Source: CAZTAO01 sp964611645 (GTDB lineage Bacteria > Armatimonadota > UBA5829). Taken from it: 59,567 bases of DNA. Each line of letters starts with the position of its first letter. The first letter of the stretch is position 1. This document shows positions 16,762 through 25,447 of the stretch, in pieces. The notes below the pieces were generated by a model. It did no database searches and was not told the DNA's origin. It saw only the letters and a program-made list of their open reading frames with translations. The position numbers and the translations under genes are program-made. The DNA lies in contig CAZTAO010000025.1 in NCBI GenBank assembly GCA_964611645.1, forward strand, positions 1 to 59,567, written 5' to 3'.

Positions 16762-18717
16762 ATGTCCGACAAGGCATTCTATGTGACAACCCCCATTTAT
16801 TATGTGAACGACGTTCCACACATTGGCAACGCCTACACTACCATTATGTGCGATACCATCGCTCGGTACCACGCGCTCAAGGGCGAAGACCGCTTCTTCC
16901 TCACGGGCACGGACGAGAACGCGCCCAAAGTCGCGGCTGCCGCCAAAGACAAAGGCATTCCACCGAGCGAGTACGTCGACCAGTTGGCGGAGCAGTTCAA
17001 GGGGGTGTGGAACAGCCTTGGTATCAAGTATGACGACTTCATCCGCACCACCGAGCCGAGGCACGTCAGGGTTGTCCAGAGCATATTCGAGCGGCTTCTG
17101 AGCCAGGGCGATATATACAAAGGTTCCTACGAGGGCTGGTACTGCGTTCCGTGTGAAACATTCTGGTCCGGGCAGGATCTGCACGAGAATGCGTGCCCGA
17201 ACAAAGAGTGCGGCCGGCCCGTGGAATGGGTGCAGGAGGAGAACTACTACTTCAAGCTTTCCGCCTACACGGAGAAGCTGCTGCAGTATATCAACTGCCA
17301 CCCGGACTTCCTCCAGCCCGAGTTCCGCAAGAACGAGGTTGTGAGCTTCATCAGGCAGGGGCTTCGGGACGTTTCGATAACGCGGTCGAACCAAGGATGG
17401 GGCATTCCGGTGCCGGGCGATGAGTCCAAGGTGATTTATGTCTGGTTCGATGCCCTGATCAACTACATATCCGCTATCGGCTACCTTAGCGACGAAGAGC
17501 GGTTCAAGAGCCTCTGGCCCGCCGACCTACAGCTTATGGGAAAGGACATCTTTGTCCGGTTCCACTGCACCTTCTGGCCGGCGATGCTGATGGCGCTGGA
17601 CCTCCCGCTGCCGAAAGTCCTGTTTGGGCACGGGTTCTGGACTATCAACGGCGAGAAGATATCCAAGTCCAAGGGCAATGCGATCTCCCCGGCGAAGCTG
17701 GCGGAGGATCTTGCGACGGAATCCGGGGCAAGGCCCGAGGTTGCGCTGGATGCTGTGCGGTACTTCCTGGCCCGTGAAGTGACATTCGGGCAGGACGGCG
17801 ACTTTTCTATCGCGTCGTTCAGGAACAGGTTCAATTCCGACCTGGCCAATGACCTTGGCAACCTGCTCAACCGGACCTTGAGCATGATCAACAAGTACTT
17901 TGACGGCAAGATTCCCGACCCGCAGGGTTATGCTGGCGGGATGAAAGACATTATTGCCAAGGCCTCTGCTTCGGCGGAACAGGCCTGCGACAAGTATGAG
18001 TTCACCGTCGCGCTGGACGCCATCTGGCAGATGATCGGCGCGGCGAATAAGTACGTCAACGACCAGAAACCCTGGGAACTCCAGAAGAACGGTGAGACCG
18101 CGAAGCTGGGCGGGGTGATATACTCAGCCCTGGAAGCAGCATTGGCTGCGGCGATCACGGTGTCGCCGTTTATGCCGGCCACCGCTTTGGAGATGGCCAG
18201 GCAGCTTGGGATGGCCGATGAGTTTGCCTCGCTGCGATGGCAGGATGCCGTGCGCGATGGCGTCCTGAAACCAGGCACACCCATATCCGGCCCGGACCCG
18301 ATATTCCCAAGACTAGAAACCAAAGCCAAATCCGAGGAGAGTAAACCCAAGATGGAAGAGAAGACCGAAGCTGCCGCAGTGCCGGAGGAAGTCGAGAAGA
18401 TTTCCTACGAATACTTCAGCAAGATGCAACTCAGGGTGGCGGAGGTCATCAGCGCGGAGCGGATAGAGGGAGCTACCAAGCTCCTGAAGCTGCAAGTGAA
18501 CCTCGGGGACGAGGAGCGCGGGATTGTGGCCGGCATTGCGCAGGCGTACGAACCGGAGACGCTGGTCGGTCGCAAGGTAGTGTTGCTGGCGAACCTGGAA
18601 CCGGCTAAGATTCGGGGGATAGTCTCCAACGGAATGCTCCTCGCCGCCGATCTGGATGGCCAGGCCGTGCTTCTGCAGCCAGATAAGGATGTTCAGGCCG
18701 GATCCAAGATAAAATAG
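16762..18717 (+). CDS. metG: Methionyl-tRNA synthetase with C-terminal tRNA-binding domain
   Basis: A 651-residue class I synthetase that charges tRNA-Met. The class signatures are PHIGN (residues 19-23) and KISKS (about 299-303, a variant of KMSKS). The CP/zinc region shows CVPCETFWSG and CPNKECGRPVEW, giving the four-cysteine knuckle. YVWFDALINY and the anticodon-binding helical region follow. After a charged Lys/Glu linker (residues about 515-545) a C-terminal EMAP/Trbp111-like domain begins at YEYFSKMQLRVAEVIS and ends the chain. This domain dimerises and binds tRNA. Start ATG 16762. Third gene of the ricT unit. Confidence 0.97.
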   Translation: MSDKAFYVTTPIYYVNDVPHIGNAYTTIMCDTIARYHALKGEDRFFLTGTDENAPKVAAAAKDKGIPPSEYVDQLAEQFKGVWNSLGIKYDDFIRTTEPRHVRVVQSIFERLLSQGDIYKGSYEGWYCVPCETFWSGQDLHENACPNKECGRPVEWVQEENYYFKLSAYTEKLLQYINCHPDFLQPEFRKNEVVSFIRQGLRDVSITRSNQGWGIPVPGDESKVIYVWFDALINYISAIGYLSDEERFKSLWPADLQLMGKDIFVRFHCTFWPAMLMALDLPLPKVLFGHGFWTINGEKISKSKGNAISPAKLAEDLATESGARPEVALDAVRYFLAREVTFGQDGDFSIASFRNRFNSDLANDLGNLLNRTLSMINKYFDGKIPDPQGYAGGMKDIIAKASASAEQACDKYEFTVALDAIWQMIGAANKYVNDQKPWELQKNGETAKLGGVIYSALEAALAAAITVSPFMPATALEMARQLGMADEFASLRWQDAVRDGVLKPGTPISGPDPIFPRLETKAKSEESKPKMEEKTEAAAVPEEVEKISYEYFSKMQLRVAEVISAERIEGATKLLKLQVNLGDEERGIVAGIAQAYEPETLVGRKVVLLANLEPAKIRGIVSNGMLLAADLDGQAVLLQPDKDVQAGSKIK

Positions 18718-18719
18718 CT

Positions 18720-18830
18720 CCCTCTCCCCGCGGGAGAGGGCTGGGGTGAGGTTCTCCTGGCGTAGGATTGTGCAAGATTGGTGGGCGAGAAGAACCGCCC
18801 CCTGATCCCCTCCTTGCGCGGAGGGGGAAT
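18720..18830. repeat. Palindromic intergenic repeats after metG
   Basis: Two hairpins lie between metG and the next gene. A perfect 9-bp stem CCCTCTCCC/GGGAGAGGG with a 3-base loop (18720-18740) is followed by CTGGGGTGAGG. A second, CCCCTCCTTGCGCGGAGGGG, lies near 18809-18828. The first could also stop metG transcription. An inverted relative of the first occurs at 56384-56414. Confidence 0.65.
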
Positions 18831-18846
18831 AGAAGAGGAAAATAAA

Positions 18847-19329
18847 ATGGACGAGCAGATTCTGAGATTGCTTGAGAGTGACCCTCGGATTTCCCACGAG
18901 AAGCTGGCGCTGATGATGGGTACCAGTGTGGAAGAAGCCCGGCTGGCGGTCGAGAGACTGGAAGAGACCGGAGCTATTCGCGCCTACAGGGCGGTAGTTG
19001 ACTGGGAGAAGGCGGGAAGCGGGAAGGTATTTGCTTTCATCGACGTCAAGGTCTCGCCGTCAAAAGGCGTGGGTTACGACGAAGTGGCCTCCCGTATATG
19101 CAGATTCCCCGAGGTCCATTCGGTGTATCTTGTAAGCGGAGACTACGACTTGCGCGTTGTTGTAGAGGGGAGCACGATGCGAGAGGTGGCGTTTTTCGTG
19201 GCTGGTTCGCTGGCTCCGATAGACGGCGTCTTGTCCACCCGCACCAATTTCATGATGCGCAAGTATAAAGAGCACGGGGTTCTGTTTGAGTTCCCCGACC
19301 AGGACGACAGGCTGGCCGTTGCGCCCTGA
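18847..19329 (+). CDS. Lrp/AsnC-family transcriptional regulator
   Basis: A 160-residue regulator. Residues 1-50 are a winged-helix DNA-binding domain (EQILRLLESDPRISHEKLALMM, then VEEARLAVERLEETGAIRAY). The rest is the RAM/AsnC ligand-binding domain, with ICRFPEVHSVYLVSGDYDLRVVVEG as the typical central signature. Such proteins sense amino acids and often control the gene beside them; here a class I/II aminotransferase starts 37 bases downstream on the same strand, so it is a natural target. ATG 18847 is chosen because GAGGA lies just before it and the repeat element ends upstream. No operator can be identified. Confidence 0.88.
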   Translation: MDEQILRLLESDPRISHEKLALMMGTSVEEARLAVERLEETGAIRAYRAVVDWEKAGSGKVFAFIDVKVSPSKGVGYDEVASRICRFPEVHSVYLVSGDYDLRVVVEGSTMREVAFFVAGSLAPIDGVLSTRTNFMMRKYKEHGVLFEFPDQDDRLAVAP

Positions 19330-19365
19330 TAGCACTACTCACGAGTCTGTACCTACGGAGACTAT

Positions 19366-20535
19366 ATGAAGCCGCTTTCTGAGATAGTAGAATCTATACC
19401 TGCGTCAGGAATACGACGGTTCTTTGATGTCGTATCCACGATGAAGGACGTTGTGTCGCTGGGGGTCGGAGAACCCGACTTCACCACGCCGTGGCGGGTG
19501 CGCGAGGCCGCAATACGCTCGCTTGAGCGCGGCATCACCAGCTACACATCCAACTACGGCACCATCGAGCTTAGAAAGGCTATAGCCCGGTACCTGCTCA
19601 AACGCGAGGGGCTGGAGTACAATCCACAGAACCAGATCCTGGTTACCACCGGCGTGAGCGAGGGCATGGACCTGGCAATGCGCGCCATACTAAACCCCGG
19701 CGATGAAGTGATAGTCCCGGAGCCGTGCTATGTTTCCTACAGGCCTTGCGTTCTGTTCCCGGGCGGAGTGCCGGTTCCCATAGCCACGGACGCCGCGTCT
19801 GGTTTCAGGGCCACACCGGAGCAGGTCGCCGCCGCAGTGACCCCGAAGACCAAAGCAATCCTTCTGAGCTATCCCAGCAACCCAACGGGAGCGATCTCAA
19901 CCAGGGAAGACCTGGCGGGGATTGTGCAAGTCGCGTGCGATAACGACCTCTACATCATCACAGATGAGATTTACGACCGCCTTACGTACGACAGCAAGCA
20001 CGTCTGCGTCGCGGGGCTGCCGGGCGCTTACAAGCGTACCATCTACCTCAATGGTTTCTCCAAGGCCTATGCCATGACTGGTTGGCGGATGGCGTATGCG
20101 GCGGGCGATCCCGAGATAATTGAGCTGATGATGAAAATACATCAATATACTATGTTGAGCTCGCCGACAGTCGCGCAATACGCCGCGCTTGAGGCTATCG
20201 AGAACGCGGATTCGGAATGCGAAGAAATGGTCGGCCAATATAAAGAGCGACGTCACGTCATAGTTAAGGGTATGAATGATATAGGACTTGACTGTCTGAT
20301 GCCGGGCGGGGCGTTTTACGTGTTCCCGTCCATCAAGGGCACCGGGCTGACGTCGGATGAGTTCTGCGAGCGGTTGTTGTTTGAAGAGAAGGTGGCGGTG
20401 GTTCCGGGCGGCGCTTTTGGCGACTGCGGCGAAGGGCACATAAGGTGCTGCTACGCCGCTTCCCTCGACCGAATCGAGGAAGCGCTGAAACGCATGGGCA
20501 GATTTGTGGACAAGCTCCGGGCTTCCAGCCTCTGA
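19366..20535 (+). CDS. PLP-dependent class I/II aminotransferase
   Basis: A 389-residue fold-type I aminotransferase. Family features are LGVGEPDFTTP near residue 35, ITSYTSNYGTIELRKAIARYL, SYPSNPTGAI with the Asn that contacts PLP, DEIYDRLTYD with its Asp-Tyr pair, and NGFSKAYAMTGWRMAYAAG containing the PLP-binding Lys. It belongs to the aspartate/aromatic aminotransferase group. The partnering Lrp regulator fits amino-acid metabolism, and an aromatic amino donor would supply aryl pyruvates for IorAB, which is only inference. Start ATG 19366 with GGAGA just upstream. The last codons (SSL) lie in the first copy of a short repeat (CTTCCAGCCTCT) that recurs at 20543, so the C-terminus may be repeat-derived. 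Confidence 0.9.
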   Translation: MKPLSEIVESIPASGIRRFFDVVSTMKDVVSLGVGEPDFTTPWRVREAAIRSLERGITSYTSNYGTIELRKAIARYLLKREGLEYNPQNQILVTTGVSEGMDLAMRAILNPGDEVIVPEPCYVSYRPCVLFPGGVPVPIATDAASGFRATPEQVAAAVTPKTKAILLSYPSNPTGAISTREDLAGIVQVACDNDLYIITDEIYDRLTYDSKHVCVAGLPGAYKRTIYLNGFSKAYAMTGWRMAYAAGDPEIIELMMKIHQYTMLSSPTVAQYAALEAIENADSECEEMVGQYKERRHVIVKGMNDIGLDCLMPGGAFYVFPSIKGTGLTSDEFCERLLFEEKVAVVPGGAFGDCGEGHIRCCYAASLDRIEEALKRMGRFVDKLRASSL

Positions 20536-20582
20536 CTTCCGACTTCCAGCCTCTAACATCAAAACGGAAGAGGTTCAACTAT

Positions 20583-23500
20583 ATGTGGGTGAGACGGGCA
20601 TTCCTGCCGGTTCTTGCAATTCTGCTTCTTGTTGCTTCAGTATCGGTCTTTGCGCAGGAGGCAGACAAGGTCCAGTGCTACAGCACCTGGGATGAGAACT
20701 ACTTTTTCTTTGCCGCCCAGGTGAGCTGTTCGGATGTAGAGAGCACACACGTCCTCCCCAATGCAGACACTGCGGGCGATGATTCGGTGACGGTGTACAT
20801 TGAGTCCGACGGCGCCCGAGGCACAAGTCTGACCCCTCGCTGCTTCTCCATGACGGTTACCGCGGGCGGAGGCGCGGAGTTCAAGGCCGGAACCGACGCC
20901 GGGAACCTTGAGCGGGTGAAAGTCACCACATTCAAGTATGGTGTCAATCTGCAGGGAACCATCAACAACAACGACGACTCCGACATCGGCTACAGCGTCG
21001 AAATGGCTCTGCCCTGGAGCATCCTCAACACCAAACCGCCTCTCTCCAACGAGAAAATGGGGTACAACATAGTCGCCAGAAGGCACGGAGACAAACCAGG
21101 CGACTTCGTTTCATTGGCTCCCGGCGTGACCACCGAGGCTGATATACTCAGCCCCACCAAGTGGTCCAGCATTGTATTTGGCCCGTATTCGTTCGTCGCC
21201 GCCACGAGCGGTGTGGACAAGATACTTTCCATTCGCTATATCGCGAGAGTGCCTCTGATAGACGGGACCCTTGCCGAGAAAGAGTGGCACAAGAACACCT
21301 CGGCGTCCTTCGCGTTCCCGAACATCGAAGGTCCGGCCCCGGAGATCAAGTTTGCACCGCACAAGCAGGTGTTTGCGATATACGACATGGGTAGTCAGTG
21401 CGACCACAAGCGGCAGGCTGCATTCACGGATTGCCTCAGCCAAGGCAGCCGACTCGCCGACTTCCCGCCGTTCAACGCAGGCCCGTGGTACAGCTCAGAC
21501 CGCGTTCAGTGGCACAAAGAGATGCTTGCGGACATGTCGTCTGCTCGGGTCGACGTTGCGCTGACGGTGATCAAGTCCGACGCAGGGCTGCGGCAGATGG
21601 TAGCGGCGATCAGGGAGATGGCGGTCGAAGGGCAGTCGGCTCCGCAGGCAGCCCCGTGCGTGGACGTGGGGTCATTGGCCCAGAATGAGAACAAGTCAGC
21701 CGCTCTGGCTGATCTTCTGGAATCGTTCTACAGTATTGTGCCGCCGGAACTCCGGGCTATCGCTCAGACCGGCCCCCCCAACCCCGGCCACGTGGCATAT
21801 CCGGTGTTCCTGACTGCGGCGGTGCCGCAGGCAGCGTTGGATGAGTGCGGGAAACTGCTGCAAGCATCGCTTGGCAAGCCCATAGTATGGCTGGGGCCGT
21901 ATGACGCCGAAGGCTGCGATGGCAGGTTCCAACGAGCGGGCGCTAACGGCGGCAAGTCTTTCGGTGATATGCGAATCCGAACTGGAATAGTCAGCCCCGG
22001 CTTCGACAATACTGGCTTGGTGGCAGCCGAGTCCGCCGAGATCAACGCGCGGATGGGTGGAAACCGATACGATAACGCCTGGCAGAACGCCCTGCGGATC
22101 GGGCCTCACTGGATAATCCTCGATTCCTGGAACTCTTATGCCAATGGAACCGAGCTGGCCGAGAGCCGGCAATATGGCAAGCTCTACATCGACAAGACCA
22201 GAGACAACGTGGGTAAGTTCCGCGCTTCGAGGGAGTATGATGTAGTATACTCGCGCGCAGATGCTCCGGATGTCGTGGAGCCTGGGAACATCGCGCTTGC
22301 GGAGTTCGCACTTACCAACGTCGGCACTAAGGCCTGGGCTGCTTCAGATGGCCTGGCGCTGGGCTACAGGTGGTACAAGGACAACCGGTATTTCGGCGAG
22401 AGCAAGGTCAGGATGCCCATCGCCAGGGATGTGGCGCCCGGCGCAAGCGTGAATGTGAACGTCGGCATCGCAACGGTCGATATGCAGGACGCCGCGCTGG
22501 CGGAAGGCGACTACGTTGTGCGGTTCGAGATGGTTCGACTGAGGGACGGCAAGTGGCTGTCCACGCAGGGTGCGCAGCCGTTCTGGTATCCGCTGACCGT
22601 GGGCAAACCGGAACCGAAAGGCGCCAGCTACCTTCAGTGCTCCATTCCGACGATAATGGCAACCGGCAAGGCGTACCCGGCTAGCGTCACCGTGCGCAAT
22701 GACACGGCGGATACGTGGGTGAAGGGTGTCGCGAAACTGGGGATGTGGCTTTATTCGGGCACGCCCGGCGGTGGCTACACAACCAAGCGCACGTCTCTAG
22801 CTGCAACGGAAGTCTTGTTGGTCAAGGACTGCAAGCCGGGCGAAGTGGTTCAAGTGAGGTTCCAGATAGCCATTCCATCGTTGCCCGAATCCGAGATAGG
22901 CCAAAAGCTGTCATCCCATCTGTTTCTAAACATCAATGATGGAAACAGATGGCTGGGACCGGCAGCGACTACGACCGTCGACCTAAGCGCAGGAAGCACT
23001 GCCAGACCTGAAGGGTCATCTGAATTCACTCCACAGATAGTCGCTTCGGACAACACCGCCAGGCTGGTCATCTCCAACCTGCCCGCGAAGGTGCAGGCGG
23101 GTAAGGATGCGGCGGTCAAGATAGTGCTTCGCAATACCGGCAAGACCGACTGGAAGGCCAAGCAGACATTTGTCGGCTACCATCTGTATCATCTGGACGG
23201 CTCGGAACTGTTGTGGGAAGGGACAAAGACCCCGCTCAAGATCGACCTTCCTGCCGGGATGCCTGGGGTGGTGTCGGCTGTGTTCACGCCTCCGACCTAT
23301 GACGGCAAGTATGTGGTTGTGTGGGATGTCTACTCCAACGATACCTGGCTCTCCACCTTGCCCCTCACACGTGGTAATGACCAGCTTCTGAATGTGGTCG
23401 AAGTGACCGGAGGGAAGTTGGTGTTCCTGGACTTTGGGGCCATGGCGGATGTGCCAATGTCCAGCCCCGAGGCCGAGCCCACTTCTGGCGATTTCGACGG

Positions 23501-24011
23501 CAAGGGCATGAGTTTCCCCGGAGAGTGGGTGCCGCCGGAGTCTGCTCAGGGTGTGACCGCGCTTGCCCCGAGCGAATACAACCTGGTATCAGAGCCCAGA
23601 CCGGATGGTCGTATCAGCTTCCTCTGCAATGTGAAGGAACCATTCTTGGCTGGGGCGGTGCGCGGCAACGGCCAGCGCCTTGATATTCCCAAGGGCAAGT
23701 ATGTCGCAATCCACGTGCTTGCGGCTTCCATTGATGGCCCGACCCAAGGCGTGTTCAGCCTGCTCTACGGCGACAACTCTGTGGATGCGAGCGTTGAAGT
23801 ATCGGATTGGGGTTCCGCTCCCAAGGAAGGCGAAGTGGTCGGGCTGTTTGCAGGCCATCGCAGAGGCGCGGAGGGTGACGACGCGTCCAAGACCTGCCGG
23901 CTGTTCCACTACAAGCTGGTCGTGGATTCGGCCACCGACCTCACAGGCCTGGTTCTGCCAAAGAACGCCGCGCTGAGGGTGGCTGCGGTGACCGTGGAGA
24001 AGGCACAGTAG
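20583..24011 (+). CDS. Large secreted multidomain protein: CBM9-like, glycosidase-like barrel, NBR1-like Ig repeats
   Basis: About 1142 residues with a signal peptide (FLPVLAILLLVASVSVFAQ). Residues 25-225 resemble a CBM9/DOMON carbohydrate-binding domain (DENYFFFAAQVSCSD, VEMALPWSIL). A second CBM9-like start (VPLIDGTLAEKEWHK) follows near 235-250. Residues about 260-560 look like a GH99/GH71-like barrel, ending with HWIILDSWNSYANGTELAES and YGKLYIDKTRDN. Then come at least two, perhaps three, Ig-like domains like that of NBR1 (FALTNVGTKAWAASDGLALGY; ASVTVRNDTADTWVKG; IVLRNTGKTDWKAKQ). The last 130 residues are a beta-sandwich-like domain (DIPKGKYVAIHVLAASIDG). Likely an exported polysaccharide-binding or -cleaving protein. 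Catalytic residues not assigned. ATG 20583 is chosen for the signal peptide and an upstream GAGG. Confidence 0.7.
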   Translation: MWVRRAFLPVLAILLLVASVSVFAQEADKVQCYSTWDENYFFFAAQVSCSDVESTHVLPNADTAGDDSVTVYIESDGARGTSLTPRCFSMTVTAGGGAEFKAGTDAGNLERVKVTTFKYGVNLQGTINNNDDSDIGYSVEMALPWSILNTKPPLSNEKMGYNIVARRHGDKPGDFVSLAPGVTTEADILSPTKWSSIVFGPYSFVAATSGVDKILSIRYIARVPLIDGTLAEKEWHKNTSASFAFPNIEGPAPEIKFAPHKQVFAIYDMGSQCDHKRQAAFTDCLSQGSRLADFPPFNAGPWYSSDRVQWHKEMLADMSSARVDVALTVIKSDAGLRQMVAAIREMAVEGQSAPQAAPCVDVGSLAQNENKSAALADLLESFYSIVPPELRAIAQTGPPNPGHVAYPVFLTAAVPQAALDECGKLLQASLGKPIVWLGPYDAEGCDGRFQRAGANGGKSFGDMRIRTGIVSPGFDNTGLVAAESAEINARMGGNRYDNAWQNALRIGPHWIILDSWNSYANGTELAESRQYGKLYIDKTRDNVGKFRASREYDVVYSRADAPDVVEPGNIALAEFALTNVGTKAWAASDGLALGYRWYKDNRYFGESKVRMPIARDVAPGASVNVNVGIATVDMQDAALAEGDYVVRFEMVRLRDGKWLSTQGAQPFWYPLTVGKPEPKGASYLQCSIPTIMATGKAYPASVTVRNDTADTWVKGVAKLGMWLYSGTPGGGYTTKRTSLAATEVLLVKDCKPGEVVQVRFQIAIPSLPESEIGQKLSSHLFLNINDGNRWLGPAATTTVDLSAGSTARPEGSSEFTPQIVASDNTARLVISNLPAKVQAGKDAAVKIVLRNTGKTDWKAKQTFVGYHLYHLDGSELLWEGTKTPLKIDLPAGMPGVVSAVFTPPTYDGKYVVVWDVYSNDTWLSTLPLTRGNDQLLNVVEVTGGKLVFLDFGAMADVPMSSPEAEPTSGDFDGKGMSFPGEWVPPESAQGVTALAPSEYNLVSEPRPDGRISFLCNVKEPFLAGAVRGNGQRLDIPKGKYVAIHVLAASIDGPTQGVFSLLYGDNSVDASVEVSDWGSAPKEGEVVGLFAGHRRGAEGDDASKTCRLFHYKLVVDSATDLTGLVLPKNAALRVAAVTVEKAQ

Positions 24012-24138
24012 GGGCTGTTCTGTCGGGAGGCAATTCCAAACTGGTAGGCCGAAGGTTCCCTTCGCCCCGCCCTCTCAGCCTGCCATGTGGGGGGCCAGTC
24101 CAGAGCGATGAGCAGCATCTGACCAGGGGATAGACATA

Positions 24139-25368
24139 ATGGAAAAACCGAACACTCCGCAACCCGTGCCAAATATTCTTTTGGTTGATGATACTCCGGC
24201 AAACCTGCGCCTCTTGACGGGGATGCTCAAAGGTTTGGGGTACAAAGTCAGGTCTGTTTCCAGCGGGAAGTTTGCCCTCCAGACAGCCAGGCACGACCCT
24301 CCTGACCTGATCCTACTTGACATCATGATGCCGGAGATGGATGGGTATGAGGTCTGCGAGCGCCTGAAAGCCGACGAGCAGTTGGCGGCAATCCCAGTGA
24401 TGTTCCTCAGTTCTCTGAACGAAACCACGGACAAGGTCAAAGCGTTCGAGGTGGGTGGCGTCGACTACGTGACAAAACCATTCCAGTTGAGAGAGGTGCA
24501 GGCGCGAGTGGCGATCCAACTGGAACTCCACCGACAGAGGCGCCTGATACAGGAGAACTACGAGCAACTTTCTCGGTTGTATGAATCCGAACTCAAGGCA
24601 AAGAAGGATGCCGCGGACGCCATGCAGACACTGGCCGATCAGCACATTCAATTGCAGCAGGCTCTGCTCCCGTCTGAGTTGCCTTCGGTTCCGGGTTTCC
24701 GGCTGGCGGCTCGGTTCGTGGCCGGGGCCGAGGGCAAGATTGTCGGTGGCGATTTCTACGATGTATTCGAGACAGGGAACGGCAGCCTGGCGATTCTTAT
24801 AGGTGACGTTGCGGGAAAAGGCGTGGATGCCGCGTCACTGGCGGTCACCACGCGCAGCACCATTCGCGCATTTGCATATGAGCTTAGTGACCCGTGCAAA
24901 GCGCTTGCGCACGCGGGCGAAGTCATATTCTCGGAGAACGGATTTGGCCAGAGGTTCGTGACGGTTGGCCTGGCTGTGCTAGACCCGACAACGGGACAGT
25001 TCGTTTACGCCAGCGCGGGCCACCCGCCGGCCATGGTGCTGAGGGCAGATGGCAATGTGGAGTTGCTGTGGGCTGCTCAGCTTCCTATGGGTATATTGCC
25101 GAAGTTCGAGTGCACGCCCTTCATATCGCAACTGGCAGCCGGCGACAAGCTAGTGCTGTACACAGACGGCATCAGCGAATCGCGATTCGGGAGTTCCATG
25201 TACGGCACTGAAGGCATCCAGGCCACTCTGGAGACACGCGGATCTTTCAGTCCAGAACGTGTACTCACCGCCATCTTCGAAAAAGCCGTCGAGTTCGGCC
25301 GCGGTGTTCTGGTGGATGATGCAGCGGTTGTAGTCATCGAACGCTCCGCAACACACTCCAGCTCTTGA
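24139..25368 (+). CDS. Response regulator with PP2C-type (SpoIIE/RsbU) phosphatase output
   Basis: A 409-residue cytoplasmic protein. Residues 10-130 are a CheY-like receiver: the acidic pair D17-D18 in LLVDDTP, phosphoacceptor D61 in LILLDIMMPEMDG, and K113 in VTKPF. A coiled linker (about 135-180, RLIQENYEQLSRLYESELKAK) leads to a PP2C phosphatase domain with GGDFYDV, GDVAGKGVDAAS, SAGHPPAMV and LYTDGISE, then the terminal aspartates in VDDAAVVVIE, which bind the two metals. Such proteins dephosphorylate anti-sigma-factor antagonists after receiver phosphorylation. The convergent gene at 25448 encodes a STAS-ATPase fusion, a natural partner class. No histidine kinase is adjacent. Confidence 0.92.
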   Translation: MEKPNTPQPVPNILLVDDTPANLRLLTGMLKGLGYKVRSVSSGKFALQTARHDPPDLILLDIMMPEMDGYEVCERLKADEQLAAIPVMFLSSLNETTDKVKAFEVGGVDYVTKPFQLREVQARVAIQLELHRQRRLIQENYEQLSRLYESELKAKKDAADAMQTLADQHIQLQQALLPSELPSVPGFRLAARFVAGAEGKIVGGDFYDVFETGNGSLAILIGDVAGKGVDAASLAVTTRSTIRAFAYELSDPCKALAHAGEVIFSENGFGQRFVTVGLAVLDPTTGQFVYASAGHPPAMVLRADGNVELLWAAQLPMGILPKFECTPFISQLAAGDKLVLYTDGISESRFGSSMYGTEGIQATLETRGSFSPERVLTAIFEKAVEFGRGVLVDDAAVVVIERSATHSSS

Positions 25369-25447
25369 CGAAGTTTCCGTGTCATTTGTTCGAAGATACC
25401 TTGCGCGATATGTCTCGCTTGCCTGGCCTCGGAGGGGCATACTGTAG

